Positions 14,104 to 23,865 are shown, counted from the first letter of the stretch. The stretch is DNA of 37,007 nucleotides from Candidatus Alistipes intestinipullorum (GCA_019113885.1 DXGO01000041.1:1-37007); one strand, 5' to 3'. Numbers and translations are program-made. The notes: a model not told the origin generated them from the letters alone.

Positions 14104-16389
14104 TTATTTGAGCGAGAAGGCTGCCTTGTGTACTGCGTTGCTTGCCCCGCCGATCATCACCTCGAACTCGCCCGGCTCGCAGACGTATTCGAGATCGTAG
14201 TTGTAGAACTTCAGCAGCGAGGCGTCGATGGTGAATTGTACGTCGCGGCTCTCTCCCGCCTTGAGCGTCACGCGCTGGAATCCCTTGAGCTCCTGCACGG
14301 GGCGCGTCGTGGAGCCTACCACGTCGCGGATGTAGAGCTGCACGACCTCCGTGCCCTCGCGCTTGCCGGTATTGGTCAGGCGTACCGTGGCGGTGATGCT
14401 GCCCTCGGGGGTCATCTCCCCGGCGGAGAGGCGCACGTCGCCGTATTCGAACTGCGTGTAGGAGAGGCCGTATCCGAAGGCGTAGACCGGGGTGTTGGGA
14501 ACATCGAGGTAGTTGCTGCGGAACTTCTCGAAACGGTCGCCCAGCAGCGGACGTCCCGTATTCTTGTGGTTGTAAAAGAGCGGGATCTGGCCTTCGTTGC
14601 GCGGGAAGGTGACGGGCAGCTTGCCCGAGGGGTTCACGTCGCCGAAGAGTACGTCGACGATGGCTTCGGCGGCCTCCGTGCCTGCGAACCACACGTTGAG
14701 GATCGACGGCACGTGCTCGTTCTCCCACTCGAGGGTCAGCGGACGTCCCGTGAAGAGCACCAGCACGATGGGCTTGCCCGTGGCGACGAGTGCCTGCAGG
14801 AGCTCCTGCTGGGCGTCGGGGATGGCGATCTGCGAACGGCTGCTGCTCTCGCCGCTCATCTCCGAGGTCTCGCCGAGTGCGGCGATCACCACGTCGGACT
14901 GTGCGGCGATCTGCAGCGCTTCGTCGAGCATCTCGCGGTCGGAGCGCCCGTCACGCGGAATATCGCGCCCGAACATCGTGCAGTTCTTCTCCAGTTCCTC
15001 GTTGTGGGTGATGTTGCTGCCCCGGGCATAGAGGATCCGGGCCTTCTTGCCCACGGCCTTCTGCAGCCCTTCGACAAGCGTCCGGGGCTTCTGCAGGTCG
15101 GTTGCCACGCTCCACGTTCCGGGCATGTTCTCCCGCGACATGGCCAGCGGGCCGACTACGCCGATCGTCCCCTTGCGGCGGAGCGGCAGCAGGTCGTTGT
15201 CGTTCTTCAGCAGGACGAAGCTCTCTGCGGCAATCCGCCGGGCCTCGTTGCGGTGTTCCTCGGTGAAGATGCGCTCCTTGGCGCGCTGCGGGTCACAGTA
15301 GCGGTAGGGGTCCTCGAAGAGCCCCAGTTTGTACTTCGCCTCGAGGACGCGCCGGCAGGCGCGGTCGATCTCCTCGACGTCGACCTTCTTCGATGCGAGC
15401 GACTCCTCGAGCGTTGTGAGGAATCCTTCGCTGACCATGTCCATGTCGATCCCGGCCTTGAGCGCCCGTGCCGATACCTCCTGCAGGTCGCCGATGCCGT
15501 GGGCCGTCATCTCCATGATGCCCGTGTAGTCGGTGACGACGAAACCTCCGAATCCCCACTGGTCGCGCAGCACGTCGGTCATCAGCCATTTGTTTGCCGT
15601 GGCGGGAACTCCGTCGACCTCGTTGAACGAGGCCATCACGCTGCCTACGCCGGCTTCGACGGCCGCCTTGTAGGGTGGGAAGTATTCGTTGTACATGCGC
15701 TGGCGGCTCATGTCGACGGTATTGTAGTCACGGCCGGCTTCAGCGGCGCCGTAAAGGGCATAGTGCTTCACGCAGCCCATGATTTCGTCGTCGGCGAAGT
15801 GCTTGGGGTCACGGCCCTGATAGCCGTAGACGAAAGCCCGGGCAATGGCGCTTCCCAGGAAGGGGTCTTCGCCGATGCCCTCGGAGACTCGTCCCCAACG
15901 GGGATCGCGTGCGATGTCGACCATCGGGGAGAAGGTCCAGCAGATACCCGCAGCACTTGCTTCCACGGCGGCGATGCGCGACGCCCGCTCGATGGCCTCC
16001 ATGTCCCACGTGGCGGCGAGGCCCAGCGGAATGGGGAAGGTCGTTTCGTAGCCGTGGATCACATCCATACCGAAGATCAGCGGAATACCCAGACGGCTCT
16101 CCTCGACGGCGATGCGCTGCACGTCGCGGATTTTCTCCACGCCCTTGATGTTGAAGAGTCCGCCGACGTTCCCTTGCCGGATCTGTCCGGCGATGTCGCT
16201 GTTCTTGGCCTGTCCGGTGGTGATGTCTCCGGCCCCGGGGAGGTTGAGCTGCCCGATCTTCTCGGAGAACGTCATGCGGCTCATCAGGGAGTCTATGAAT
16301 CGGTTCATGTCGGCGTCTCCGCTCGTTCCGGCCGCCCAGGTCGAACCGCAGAGAAGCAGTCCCGACAGAATCAGAAATGTCTTTTTCAT
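14104..16389 (-). CDS. bglX: GH3 beta-glucosidase, BglX type
   Basis: 761 residues, Sec signal peptide (MKKTFLILSGLLLCGSTWAA) without a lipobox, so probably periplasmic. Three-domain GH3 layout: TIM barrel with nucleophile Asp287 (GGFVVTDYTG), alpha/beta sandwich with candidate acid/base Glu514 (EMSGESSSR), and a C-terminal FnIII-like domain. It removes terminal beta-linked glucose from oligosaccharides. From memory, a B. thetaiotaomicron GH3 of this kind (BT_3567) was shown to prefer beta-1,2-gluco-oligosaccharides. The pairing with two GH144 genes supports the same role here. 31 bp downstream of one GH144 gene and 24 bp upstream of the other. Confidence 0.92.
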   Translation of the reverse strand: MKKTFLILSGLLLCGSTWAAGTSGDADMNRFIDSLMSRMTFSEKIGQLNLPGAGDITTGQAKNSDIAGQIRQGNVGGLFNIKGVEKIRDVQRIAVEESRLGIPLIFGMDVIHGYETTFPIPLGLAATWDMEAIERASRIAAVEASAAGICWTFSPMVDIARDPRWGRVSEGIGEDPFLGSAIARAFVYGYQGRDPKHFADDEIMGCVKHYALYGAAEAGRDYNTVDMSRQRMYNEYFPPYKAAVEAGVGSVMASFNEVDGVPATANKWLMTDVLRDQWGFGGFVVTDYTGIMEMTAHGIGDLQEVSARALKAGIDMDMVSEGFLTTLEESLASKKVDVEEIDRACRRVLEAKYKLGLFEDPYRYCDPQRAKERIFTEEHRNEARRIAAESFVLLKNDNDLLPLRRKGTIGVVGPLAMSRENMPGTWSVATDLQKPRTLVEGLQKAVGKKARILYARGSNITHNEELEKNCTMFGRDIPRDGRSDREMLDEALQIAAQSDVVIAALGETSEMSGESSSRSQIAIPDAQQELLQALVATGKPIVLVLFTGRPLTLEWENEHVPSILNVWFAGTEAAEAIVDVLFGDVNPSGKLPVTFPRNEGQIPLFYNHKNTGRPLLGDRFEKFRSNYLDVPNTPVYAFGYGLSYTQFEYGDVRLSAGEMTPEGSITATVRLTNTGKREGTEVVQLYIRDVVGSTTRPVQELKGFQRVTLKAGESRDVQFTIDASLLKFYNYDLEYVCEPGEFEVMIGGASNAVHKAAFSLK

Positions 16390-16420
16390 GGTATGTCGAT
16401 TGTTCGTTAGTGTTCAGAGG

Positions 16421-18088
16421 TTATGCACCGGTCTGTGCGACCGTGAAACCGAGACGCTGCAGCCCTTCCAGCACTTCGCTGTCCGACATGAACAGATTCC
16501 ACAGCAGCCCGCTGCGATGGTTCTCGATCATCAGGATGATCGGACCCTGGTCGATGGCGATATGCATGTTGGTGTCGTACCATCCGGTGGTGAGGTTGAA
16601 GGCGTCGATGAATCCGTAGTCGCTCCAGAGCTTGTCGCCCAGTTTGTAATAGAAATGGTGCAGGGCCGCCATCGACTCCTCGGGGAGGAAGGGCATTGAA
16701 GCCAGGGCCGCGGTCGGGGCGATGACGCCCAGATCGTTGGTCGGCGACGAGGCGCTGTACCCGTCGTCGATGTCGCTGGCCGTAAGTCCCCAGCAGTCGG
16801 CCCCGTAGCCCGTGTATCCCTTCGGGTTGTCGACGCAGTAGCGGTAGTTGATCGTGGCGTGTGCCCGGACCTGCTCGCCGTAGTCGGCGTACTTGTCCGA
16901 AAGGCGGTTCGGGTCGAGGCCGAGGAACGAATAGTGCGAGAGGAACATTGGCCCCCCGTAATCTTCACCCAGGGGCAGCGTCGTGTCGTAGAAGAGTTTG
17001 CCGTTGAGAATGGCTCCGTTACGGGCCCATCCCGCGTCATAAATCTCCTCATCGATGGGATGGGTCGGTGATGCCGCGGCCAGCACATAGACGATCAGCG
17101 ATTCGTTCCACCCCTGTACGGGCAGGTTCATCACCCAACCCTTGTCGGGGCTCCAGTGCCAGTAAAGGGCCTTTGCGGTTCCCTCCTTGGTGAAGAAGTC
17201 CCATTCGACGGCTTCCCACAGCCGGGTGATCCCTTCGCGCAGCGTCTGCTCGGCGCCTGTCGCGTCGAAGTAGGCACGTGCCGTCAGCAAACCCTGGAAA
17301 AGATAGGCCGTTTCCACGAGGTCGGCTCCGTTGTCGTTGGCCGAGAAGGGGATCGTTGCTCCGGTCTGCCCGTTGATCCAGTGGGCGTAGGCTCCGTGGT
17401 AGGCGGTGGCCTTCTCCGAGAGGAACGTGACGATCTGCTGGATGCGGCTGCAGGCTTCGTCACGGGTGATGAAGCCCCTTTCGGCGGCCACGATCATGGC
17501 CATGATGCCGAAGCCGGTACCTCCCGTCGTGATGGTCGCTCCCGACGAGGTGCGTTCGCGGGTCATGCCGCTCGTGGGCTCGGCCCCCTCCCAGAAGTAG
17601 CGGAAGGTCTGTTTCTGCACCAGAGTGAGCAGGTCCTCGTCGGGAATGCGCTCGAACTTGTCGCTGTCGTCGAACGACGTGGTGATGTCCACGACTTTCC
17701 CCGTGAGGATCTTTGTCCCCGAGGGCGTTGCCAGTCCCGAGTTTACGATCAGCTGGTATTCGGCCTGGACGGTCAGCTCCGCATCGGGCGTGAGCGTAAC
17801 GCTCTTCGCTCCGTCGTAGTCGAGTTGTGCCTCCACGGTGTTTCCCGAGCGACGCAGGTAGATGTTCTTCTCGAGGGTTGCGGGGTCAAGTTCAGCCGAG
17901 AAGTCGAGGCGGATGACCGCGTCGGTCGCCACCCCGTCGAACCGGTCCAGACCGCTCTGTTCTCCGATGACGACCTGCTCCAGCTCCAGGGTTTCCCCCG
18001 AAGCCGGAGCCGTCGTATCGCTGCTGCATCCGAAGTTCCCAACCAGCAATCCGCAGACCCACATCTTCAGATAAGCGTGCGTTTTCAT
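16421..18088 (-). CDS. GH144-type lipoprotein with N-terminal Ig-like domain
   Basis: 555 residues. Lipobox-like end of the signal peptide (NFGC, Cys21), then an Ig-like domain of the SbsA/Big_5 type at about residues 35-140 (ATDAVIRLDFSAELDPATL, ending VVDITTSF), then the GH144 catalytic domain. The catalytic candidates are Asp256 and Glu259 (GADLVETAY) and Glu329 (GWNESLIVY), 70 residues apart because of one extra residue relative to the shorter paralogue. It is probably surface exposed and makes the first cuts in a beta-1,2-glucan. The Ig-like domain may act as a spacer from the membrane. It lies between the LamG lipoprotein (22 bp gap) and the GH3 gene. Confidence 0.82.
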   Translation of the reverse strand: MKTHAYLKMWVCGLLVGNFGCSSDTTAPASGETLELEQVVIGEQSGLDRFDGVATDAVIRLDFSAELDPATLEKNIYLRRSGNTVEAQLDYDGAKSVTLTPDAELTVQAEYQLIVNSGLATPSGTKILTGKVVDITTSFDDSDKFERIPDEDLLTLVQKQTFRYFWEGAEPTSGMTRERTSSGATITTGGTGFGIMAMIVAAERGFITRDEACSRIQQIVTFLSEKATAYHGAYAHWINGQTGATIPFSANDNGADLVETAYLFQGLLTARAYFDATGAEQTLREGITRLWEAVEWDFFTKEGTAKALYWHWSPDKGWVMNLPVQGWNESLIVYVLAAASPTHPIDEEIYDAGWARNGAILNGKLFYDTTLPLGEDYGGPMFLSHYSFLGLDPNRLSDKYADYGEQVRAHATINYRYCVDNPKGYTGYGADCWGLTASDIDDGYSASSPTNDLGVIAPTAALASMPFLPEESMAALHHFYYKLGDKLWSDYGFIDAFNLTTGWYDTNMHIAIDQGPIILMIENHRSGLLWNLFMSDSEVLEGLQRLGFTVAQTGA

Positions 18089-18110
18089 GGATCTCTGTCT
18101 ATTGAGCCCG

Positions 18111-19025
18111 TTATTCTGCCGCCAGGTTGTACAGGGCTGCCATTTCGTCGGCCGAGAGCGCCTTGTCGAACAGATACACTTCGTCGAACATGCCGGTGTA
18201 GAAGTCGGCGTTGACGGTCCAGTCTTCGTTGGTTGCTCCCAGTCCGACCTGTGCGGGGAAAGCGCCGAGAACGATCCCCGTGAGGTTCTTGAAGCCCAGA
18301 GCCTGGGGGTTGTCCCATGTATAGGAGGTCTTGACCGTTCCGTTGTGCCAGAGCGTCATGGTCGAGGTCGCCCCGTCAAAGCTCAGGGCCACATGCTGCC
18401 AGGAGTCTGCCATGCCGGTTATCGTGGTATCGCCGCCGAGGTCGAACCAGGTGGTCCCGGTCGTGTTGTTGAAGTAGCTCTTGAAGTAGAAGCTTCCGGG
18501 GTCCTGCGTGTTTCCGTTGTTGAGGAAGAAGGCTGCGTTGCCGACAGGATCGGCGCTGTTGCCGATGTTGAACAGGCCTGTCGACATCGTGTTCGATCCG
18601 TCGAACTTGATCCACATGGCCATGGTGAAACTGCTCAGTTTCTCGAGTTCGGCCAGCGATTCGGCATCGGGCGTGAGGATCAGAGCCTGTCCGTCCGTGT
18701 TCTGGTAGGCCTGTCCGATTGCTCCGGCCCCGAATTCGGGCGCGGCATCCTTGTCGTAGACGTCTGCGGTGCCGGCAAGCGACCCCTCGATATCGAAGTT
18801 GTCTTCGAATCCCAGATAGTAAAGATAGGAAGGGAGCTGCGATGAACTTCCACCTTCGTCGTCTTCGTCGTCTTCGTCGTCTTCGTTCTCGTCATTTCCG
18901 CCGTTCCCGTCATCGGTGGGGTAGTTGAACGGAGGGTCCTGTCCCAGGTCCTGTTTGCACGACTGCGTGCCGCACAGCATGCCGATGGTCATCAGCAGAA
19001 AAAACAGATATTTGGTCGTTCTCAT
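18111..19025 (-). CDS. LamG-domain lipoprotein, putative surface glycan-binding protein
   Basis: 304 residues. Signal peptide ending TQSC (Cys23), a strongly acidic low-complexity linker at about residues 38-62 made of Asp/Glu/Gly, then one concanavalin-A-like LamG domain to the C-terminus (SSFTMAMWIKFDG, DSWQHVALSFDG, GMFDEVYLFDKALSADEM). It sits immediately after susD, the position where such loci usually carry a SusE/F-like surface binding protein. I infer glycan binding at the cell surface; no catalytic motif is present. The acidic linker is coded by 9-bp tandem repeats, so its length could vary between strains. Confidence 0.8.
   Translation of the reverse strand: MRTTKYLFFLLMTIGMLCGTQSCKQDLGQDPPFNYPTDDGNGGNDENEDDEDDEDDEGGSSSQLPSYLYYLGFEDNFDIEGSLAGTADVYDKDAAPEFGAGAIGQAYQNTDGQALILTPDAESLAELEKLSSFTMAMWIKFDGSNTMSTGLFNIGNSADPVGNAAFFLNNGNTQDPGSFYFKSYFNNTTGTTWFDLGGDTTITGMADSWQHVALSFDGATSTMTLWHNGTVKTSYTWDNPQALGFKNLTGIVLGAFPAQVGLGATNEDWTVNADFYTGMFDEVYLFDKALSADEMAALYNLAAE
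18854..18889. repeat. 9-bp tandem repeat in the lipoprotein linker
   Basis: Three perfect copies of cttcgtcgt (18854-18880) and a fourth degenerate copy to 18889. Each unit adds three acidic residues, so copy-number change keeps the frame. Confidence 0.8.
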
Positions 19026-19040
19026 GATTTTCGGTTTTTA

Positions 19041-20618
19041 TCAGTTGGCATAATCGGGATTCTGCACGAGCACGCCGTTCGAGGCATCGACCTCGCTCTG
19101 GGGCAGGGGCAGGTACTTGTTTTTGGGGGTGTATCCCAGCGGGCCGAGCACGGCCTGTGCTCCGTCTTCGGCACCGACGCCGGCATCGTCCCAGCGTACC
19201 AGGTCGTAGAAACGGTCGAATTCGAGGGCAAGCTCCACATGGCGTTCATGGTGGATCGCCTTGCGCAGCTCGGCCTGGTCGGTCGTGGTCACCTTGGGCA
19301 GGACCGACGTATTGGAGCCGCGGGCGCGGGCGCGAACCATCTCCAGATACTCCAGTGCCTCCTGGATCATGGCGTCACCTCCCAGCTCACAGGCTGCTTC
19401 GGCAGCCATCAGCACCACGTCCGAGTAACGGATCATGCGGATGTTGTACCAGAATCCGTCGTTGCTGCCGTAGAGCGAGCGCAGCGTGGGGCTGCAGTAT
19501 GCCTTCTTGTTGTAAAAATCTCCATCGAGGCCATCCTGCGAGACGAGGAACTCGTTGTAGGGGGCGTTTCCGGTGGCAGGGGCGTAGCTCGGCCACGGTT
19601 TTGAGGGGGTCGAGAAGTAGAGCAGCGTTTCGTCGCGTCGCGGATCGTTCTCCTCGAAGATGTTGAGAATGCTCTCCTCGGCCATGTGCCAGCCCCATCC
19701 GAGGTTGCTCGTCCCCGAACCGCGGCAGCCCTGTACCTGGCAGAACTGGCTGCCCAGGGAGTTCGAGGCGGGTTCGGCCGTTGTCGCCGTGCACTGCAGC
19801 TCCCATACCGATTCGGAGCTGTTCTCGCCCTCTTCGCGGAAGATCTTGTCGAACGGCGTGTTCAGGTCGTAGATGTGCGTGTCGATGACGTTTTTGGCTG
19901 CCTGGTACATCTGCGACCACATGCCGCGCTGTGCGTAGGTCTTGGCATGCAGGGCGCGTGCGGCACCGTAGGTGAGGCGGCCGATGTATTTCGATTCCCA
20001 TTCGCGGGGCAGGCCCTCGGCTGCCGTCAGGTCGGCATCAATCAGTTCATAAATCTCGCTTACGGAAGATTTCGGGATGTTCGCCTCTTCGGAGTTGGTG
20101 ATGGCGAAGTCGATCAACGGCACCTCGCCGAAGGCGCGCACCAGGTTGAAGTAACACCATCCGCGGAAGAAGCGGGCCTCCATGCCGCAGTAGAGCTCAT
20201 CCTGATCCAGGGTCTCCCCGGCCATCTGTGCAGCCTCCATCTCGTCGATGACGGTATTGGCATCGTGGATGATCGAGTAGTTCTGCTCCCAGTAGGGGTC
20301 GAGCAGCGAGTTGGCCGCCGAGTACTGGTACTGGTCGTACATGGGCGTATGCTCGGCGCCGTCGGTGGTCGTCGAACCCTTGCGCGAGTCCTCCGAGCGG
20401 TACAGGTGCACGGCGAATGCCGGGATGCCGGCCGTGATGTTGTAGCTGCGGGCGTCGGCGTAGAGAGCCATCACTTTGGAGAAGTAGGCTCCGCCTTCTA
20501 CGTCGTCGATTGTCCATTGTCCCTGGGGACGCTGGTCGAGCAGGTCGGCACACGAAGCACTCAGCAGCATCGTGGCGGCCGCGGCGGCGAAAGTCAGTTT
20601 GTTTATGATCGTTTTCAT
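19041..20618 (-). CDS. susD: SusD-like outer-membrane glycan-binding lipoprotein
   Basis: 525 residues; lipobox SASC with Cys23, then the family-typical CADLLDQRPQG. Tetratricopeptide-like SusD fold indicated by GMEARFFRGWCYFNLVRAFGEVPLID, YELIDADLTAAEGLP, GAARALHAKTYAQRGMW and the C-terminal VRARARG...RHVELALEFDRFYDLVRWDD block. It forms the lid of the SusC transporter and captures oligosaccharides. It follows susC after 13 bp and precedes the LamG lipoprotein after 15 bp. Confidence 0.96.
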   Translation of the reverse strand: MKTIINKLTFAAAAATMLLSASCADLLDQRPQGQWTIDDVEGGAYFSKVMALYADARSYNITAGIPAFAVHLYRSEDSRKGSTTTDGAEHTPMYDQYQYSAANSLLDPYWEQNYSIIHDANTVIDEMEAAQMAGETLDQDELYCGMEARFFRGWCYFNLVRAFGEVPLIDFAITNSEEANIPKSSVSEIYELIDADLTAAEGLPREWESKYIGRLTYGAARALHAKTYAQRGMWSQMYQAAKNVIDTHIYDLNTPFDKIFREEGENSSESVWELQCTATTAEPASNSLGSQFCQVQGCRGSGTSNLGWGWHMAEESILNIFEENDPRRDETLLYFSTPSKPWPSYAPATGNAPYNEFLVSQDGLDGDFYNKKAYCSPTLRSLYGSNDGFWYNIRMIRYSDVVLMAAEAACELGGDAMIQEALEYLEMVRARARGSNTSVLPKVTTTDQAELRKAIHHERHVELALEFDRFYDLVRWDDAGVGAEDGAQAVLGPLGYTPKNKYLPLPQSEVDASNGVLVQNPDYAN

Positions 20619-20631
20619 GGATTGGACAGTT

Positions 20632-23600
20632 TTAGAAAGATACGTTTACACCGAAGGTATAGGTCGAGGGCATGGGGTAGGTCGATCCGGAGTCTATGCC
20701 GAATGCGAGTGCCGATCCGCCGATCTCGGGCGTGTAACCGGTGTTGTGGGCCCAGGTTTTGAGGTTGTCGATGTTGAAGAACAGGCGCAGGGCCTTGACG
20801 CGGATCTTCTTCAGCAGGCGCTCGTTGAAACTGTATCCGATCTGGATGTTCTTCAGCCGCAGGTAGCTTCCGTCCTCGATGTAGTAGGAGGAGTTCTCCA
20901 TCTGGAGCGAGCGCGACGAGTCGAGGATCGGCTCCCAGTTCGAGGTTCCCTCGCCGTTCCAGCGTCCCATGCGTTTGGTGTTGTAGTTGTACTGCGCGTA
21001 GGCGGAGAGGAATCCGGTGTTGTAGATCTCGTTGCCGTAGACACCCTGGAAGTCGATGCCCAGGTCAAAGTTCTTGTACTGCAGGTTCAGCGAGTATCCG
21101 TAGGTGAAGTCCGGGGTAGGGTTACCGATCATCGTACGGTCGGCGGAGGTGATCTTTCCGTCGTTGTCTATATCCTTGAACTTCAGGTCGCCGGGGGCTG
21201 CCGTAGCCAGCGTGTTCGTCGGCGAAGCGGCGATGTCGGCGGCATTCTGGTAGACTCCCTCCACGACATATCCGTAGAAGTATCCGATGGGGCGTCCGGC
21301 CTCCGAGACGGCGATACTCTTGTCACCCTCGTAATAGGTTTTGCCCAGGGAGAGGACTTTGTTGTCGATGGTCGTGAGGTTGCCCGAGAGCGTGTATCGG
21401 AAATCCTTCCCGATCTTGTCGCTCCACGATCCCGAGAGCTCGAAGCCGCGGTTGCGGAGCGATCCGGCGTTGATCAGACCGTCCTGGGCGCCCATGAAAC
21501 TCTCGAGGTAGCAGATCAGGTCCTCGGTCTTTTTGCTGTAGTAGGTGGGCTCGATGCGCAGCCGCTGGTCCAGCATCTGGATTTCAAGGCCCACTTCCCA
21601 GGCCTTGGTCTTCTCCCAGCGGAGGTTGGTGGCCAGATAAGCCTGAGAGTACGAGGAGATGATGTTGTCACCGAAGACGGCGTTCGAGGCGTTGAGCGTC
21701 GGGAAGGCGGGGTAGTTGCCGCCGGCGGATCCGATGTTCTGGTTACCCAGCACGCCGTACGAACCCTTGACTTTGAGGTAGTCGATGACGTCCTGGTTGC
21801 GCATGAAGTTCTCCTCGGAGACGATCCATCCGGCACCTACCGAATAGAAGTTGTCCCACGTGTTGCCCGTGTACTTGAAGACCGAGGCACCGTCGCGGCG
21901 GAACGAGGCGTTGAGCAGGTAGCGGTTGTCGTAGTTGTAGAGTGCGCGGAAGAGGTACGACATGGTGAACTTGCGGTACTGTCCGCCGCCGTTGGTTGCC
22001 GACGAGCTGTCGCCGATCGAGGAGATCCACCATTTGTCGGGATCGTTCGGAATGGCGATGTCCGCGGAGTTGATGTTCTGGCTGCGTCCGGCCGTCAGGC
22101 TCTCGTAGCTGGTGTAATTTGTCGTGAGGCCCGCCATCAGCGTGAGGTTGTGCTTCTCGGCGAACGTGTTCGTATAGGTGAGCGTGTAGTCCTGCTGGGC
22201 GTTGAGCGTGTTGCTTTTGGTCTGCGAGAGGCTCTCAACCTGGCTGCGGGGGCTGGTTTCACCCGTTGCGGGGTCGTACTCGTAGGTGACAGGCGAGAAC
22301 ATGCGGGAGTTGTCCGAGGCGTAGTCGAGCGAAAAGGCCGCACGGAACTTGAGTTCCGGGAGGAAGTTGATCTCTCCGTAGACGTTTCCTGCGAAGCGGT
22401 AGTTCTGGGCCTTGTTGTGTGCCGCGAACTCCTCGATAGCCACCATCGGGTTGGATATCTGGGCATTCTGGAATGACGGGAGTTTGTAGTAATCGCCGTT
22501 TTCGGCATAGATGGGCGAGATGGGGGCTGCGTGGATGGCTCCGGTGACGCTCTTCGCATCGGCCGGCATCATGTAGGCGCCGTTCATCTGCACGCCGAAC
22601 TTCAGCCAATTGTTCATCTTGTAGTCGTCGCTGAAGTTTACCGTCACCTTCTGCATCTCCTCGTTGAGAATATTGCCCTGCTCATAGGTGTAGCCTACGC
22701 CGAGGTAGAAGTTGTTGCGCTCGTCGGAACTGGAGATGCTGGCCGTGGTCTGGCTGATGACGGCGTTCTGGAAGATAGCATCCTGCCAGTCGGTGTTGGC
22801 CGAGTAGTTCGTGTAGTCGAACGGGTCGGAACCCATGTTGGAGAGCTGCTCGTTGTAGAGTTCGCGGAACTGCGCGGCGTTGGTCAGCGAGAGCCGGTGC
22901 CCCACATGCTTGATACCTATCGACTGGTTGACGTTCACGATCGTCTGTCCCTCCTTGGCGCGTTTGGTCGTGATGATGATCACACCGTTGGCGCCGCGGA
23001 CACCGAAGATGGCCAGCGACGAGGGGTCTTTCAGAATCTCGAACGAGTCAATGTCGTTGGCGTTCAGGAAATTGATGTTGTCCGTAAACAGCCCGTCAAC
23101 CACATACAGCGGTGCGTATCCGTTGATCGAGTTTGTTCCCCGGATACGGATCTCGGGGTCCTGTCCGGCACGTCCCGTATTGGTGATCTGCACGCCGGCG
23201 ACACGTCCCTGGAGCGATGCCAGCGGGTTGGAGGAGGGCCGGTTGGCAATATCCTCGGCATCGACGTTGACGATGGATCCCGTCAGGTCTCGTTTCTTGG
23301 CCGTACCGTAACCGATGACCACCGCCTCGTCGATCAATGTCGACTCTTCGGTGAGGACGACCGTGATGGGGTTGAACGATACGGGGACATGCTCCGTCGA
23401 CATGCCGATGAACGACACCTCCAGCTGCTGCCCTTCGGCGGCGCGCAGTTCGAAGGCTCCGTCGATTCCCGTCGTGGTTCCGGTGACGGTTCCCACGACG
23501 ACGACGCTTGCACCCACGATCGGTTGATTGTTCGAGTCGAGGACCTTTCCCGTAACCGTGCCGGGTTGTCCCTGTTGCGCGAGAGCGCCCATGGTGGCGC

Positions 23601-23685
23601 TGATCGACACTATCACTGCCGCGATAGTTTTGAAGAACCGGTACAGACCGTTGTTCTTCGATCGATCCTGTCGATTTTTTTTCAT
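20632..23685 (-). CDS. susC: SusC-like TonB-dependent outer-membrane transporter
   Basis: 1017 residues. Signal peptide to about residue 37 (ATMGALAQ), a carboxypeptidase-regulatory-like beta-sandwich domain (VTGKVLDSNNQPIVGASVVV), a TonB box region (DEAVVIGYGTAKKRDLTGSI), the plug with the SusC signature (LQGRVAGVQITNTGRAGQDP; PLYVVDGLF; VRGANGVIIITTKRAKEG) and a 22-strand barrel ending TFGVNVSF. It imports glycan fragments together with SusD, powered by TonB-ExbBD. First gene of a six-gene operon (susC-susD-LamG-GH144-GH3-GH144), all gaps 13-31 bp. Confidence 0.97.
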   Translation of the reverse strand: MKKNRQDRSKNNGLYRFFKTIAAVIVSISATMGALAQQGQPGTVTGKVLDSNNQPIVGASVVVVGTVTGTTTGIDGAFELRAAEGQQLEVSFIGMSTEHVPVSFNPITVVLTEESTLIDEAVVIGYGTAKKRDLTGSIVNVDAEDIANRPSSNPLASLQGRVAGVQITNTGRAGQDPEIRIRGTNSINGYAPLYVVDGLFTDNINFLNANDIDSFEILKDPSSLAIFGVRGANGVIIITTKRAKEGQTIVNVNQSIGIKHVGHRLSLTNAAQFRELYNEQLSNMGSDPFDYTNYSANTDWQDAIFQNAVISQTTASISSSDERNNFYLGVGYTYEQGNILNEEMQKVTVNFSDDYKMNNWLKFGVQMNGAYMMPADAKSVTGAIHAAPISPIYAENGDYYKLPSFQNAQISNPMVAIEEFAAHNKAQNYRFAGNVYGEINFLPELKFRAAFSLDYASDNSRMFSPVTYEYDPATGETSPRSQVESLSQTKSNTLNAQQDYTLTYTNTFAEKHNLTLMAGLTTNYTSYESLTAGRSQNINSADIAIPNDPDKWWISSIGDSSSATNGGGQYRKFTMSYLFRALYNYDNRYLLNASFRRDGASVFKYTGNTWDNFYSVGAGWIVSEENFMRNQDVIDYLKVKGSYGVLGNQNIGSAGGNYPAFPTLNASNAVFGDNIISSYSQAYLATNLRWEKTKAWEVGLEIQMLDQRLRIEPTYYSKKTEDLICYLESFMGAQDGLINAGSLRNRGFELSGSWSDKIGKDFRYTLSGNLTTIDNKVLSLGKTYYEGDKSIAVSEAGRPIGYFYGYVVEGVYQNAADIAASPTNTLATAAPGDLKFKDIDNDGKITSADRTMIGNPTPDFTYGYSLNLQYKNFDLGIDFQGVYGNEIYNTGFLSAYAQYNYNTKRMGRWNGEGTSNWEPILDSSRSLQMENSSYYIEDGSYLRLKNIQIGYSFNERLLKKIRVKALRLFFNIDNLKTWAHNTGYTPEIGGSALAFGIDSGSTYPMPSTYTFGVNVSF

Positions 23686-23765
23686 GCGATTTAGGTTTAG
23701 TAATTAAGGTGGAGGCCAATATCCGGGTTTGTCATCCATGTGTCGCGCCCGGATTTTGCCCGTAA

Positions 23766-23773
23766 CAAAATTA
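23766..23773 (-). promoter_or_regulatory. -7 box of the susC operon
   Basis: TAATTTTG on the minus strand matches TAnnTTTG and gives a leader of about 75 nt before susC. There is no recognisable -33 box at the right distance, as expected for an activator-dependent promoter. Confidence 0.55.
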
Positions 23774-23832
23774 GACGGCGGCTTTTCTTCAGGGATGGAA
23801 AATACCCCACTTTAACTACTTTGCATGTTTTG

Positions 23833-23865
23833 GAGAGGTGTCGGTGCAATACTTTATTACCTCTC
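23833..23865. promoter_or_regulatory. Candidate activator site upstream of susC
   Basis: Inverted repeat gagaggt / acctctc with a 19-bp spacer, about 60 bp upstream of the susC -7 box. Its place suits an activator such as the adjacent LuxR-type regulator. The short arms mean it could be chance. Confidence 0.3.

Noticed and set aside
13483..16410. 975-codon plus-strand frame over the GH3 gene
   Set aside because: Shadow of the GH3 and GH144 genes, which carry catalytic motifs; no start context or domain.
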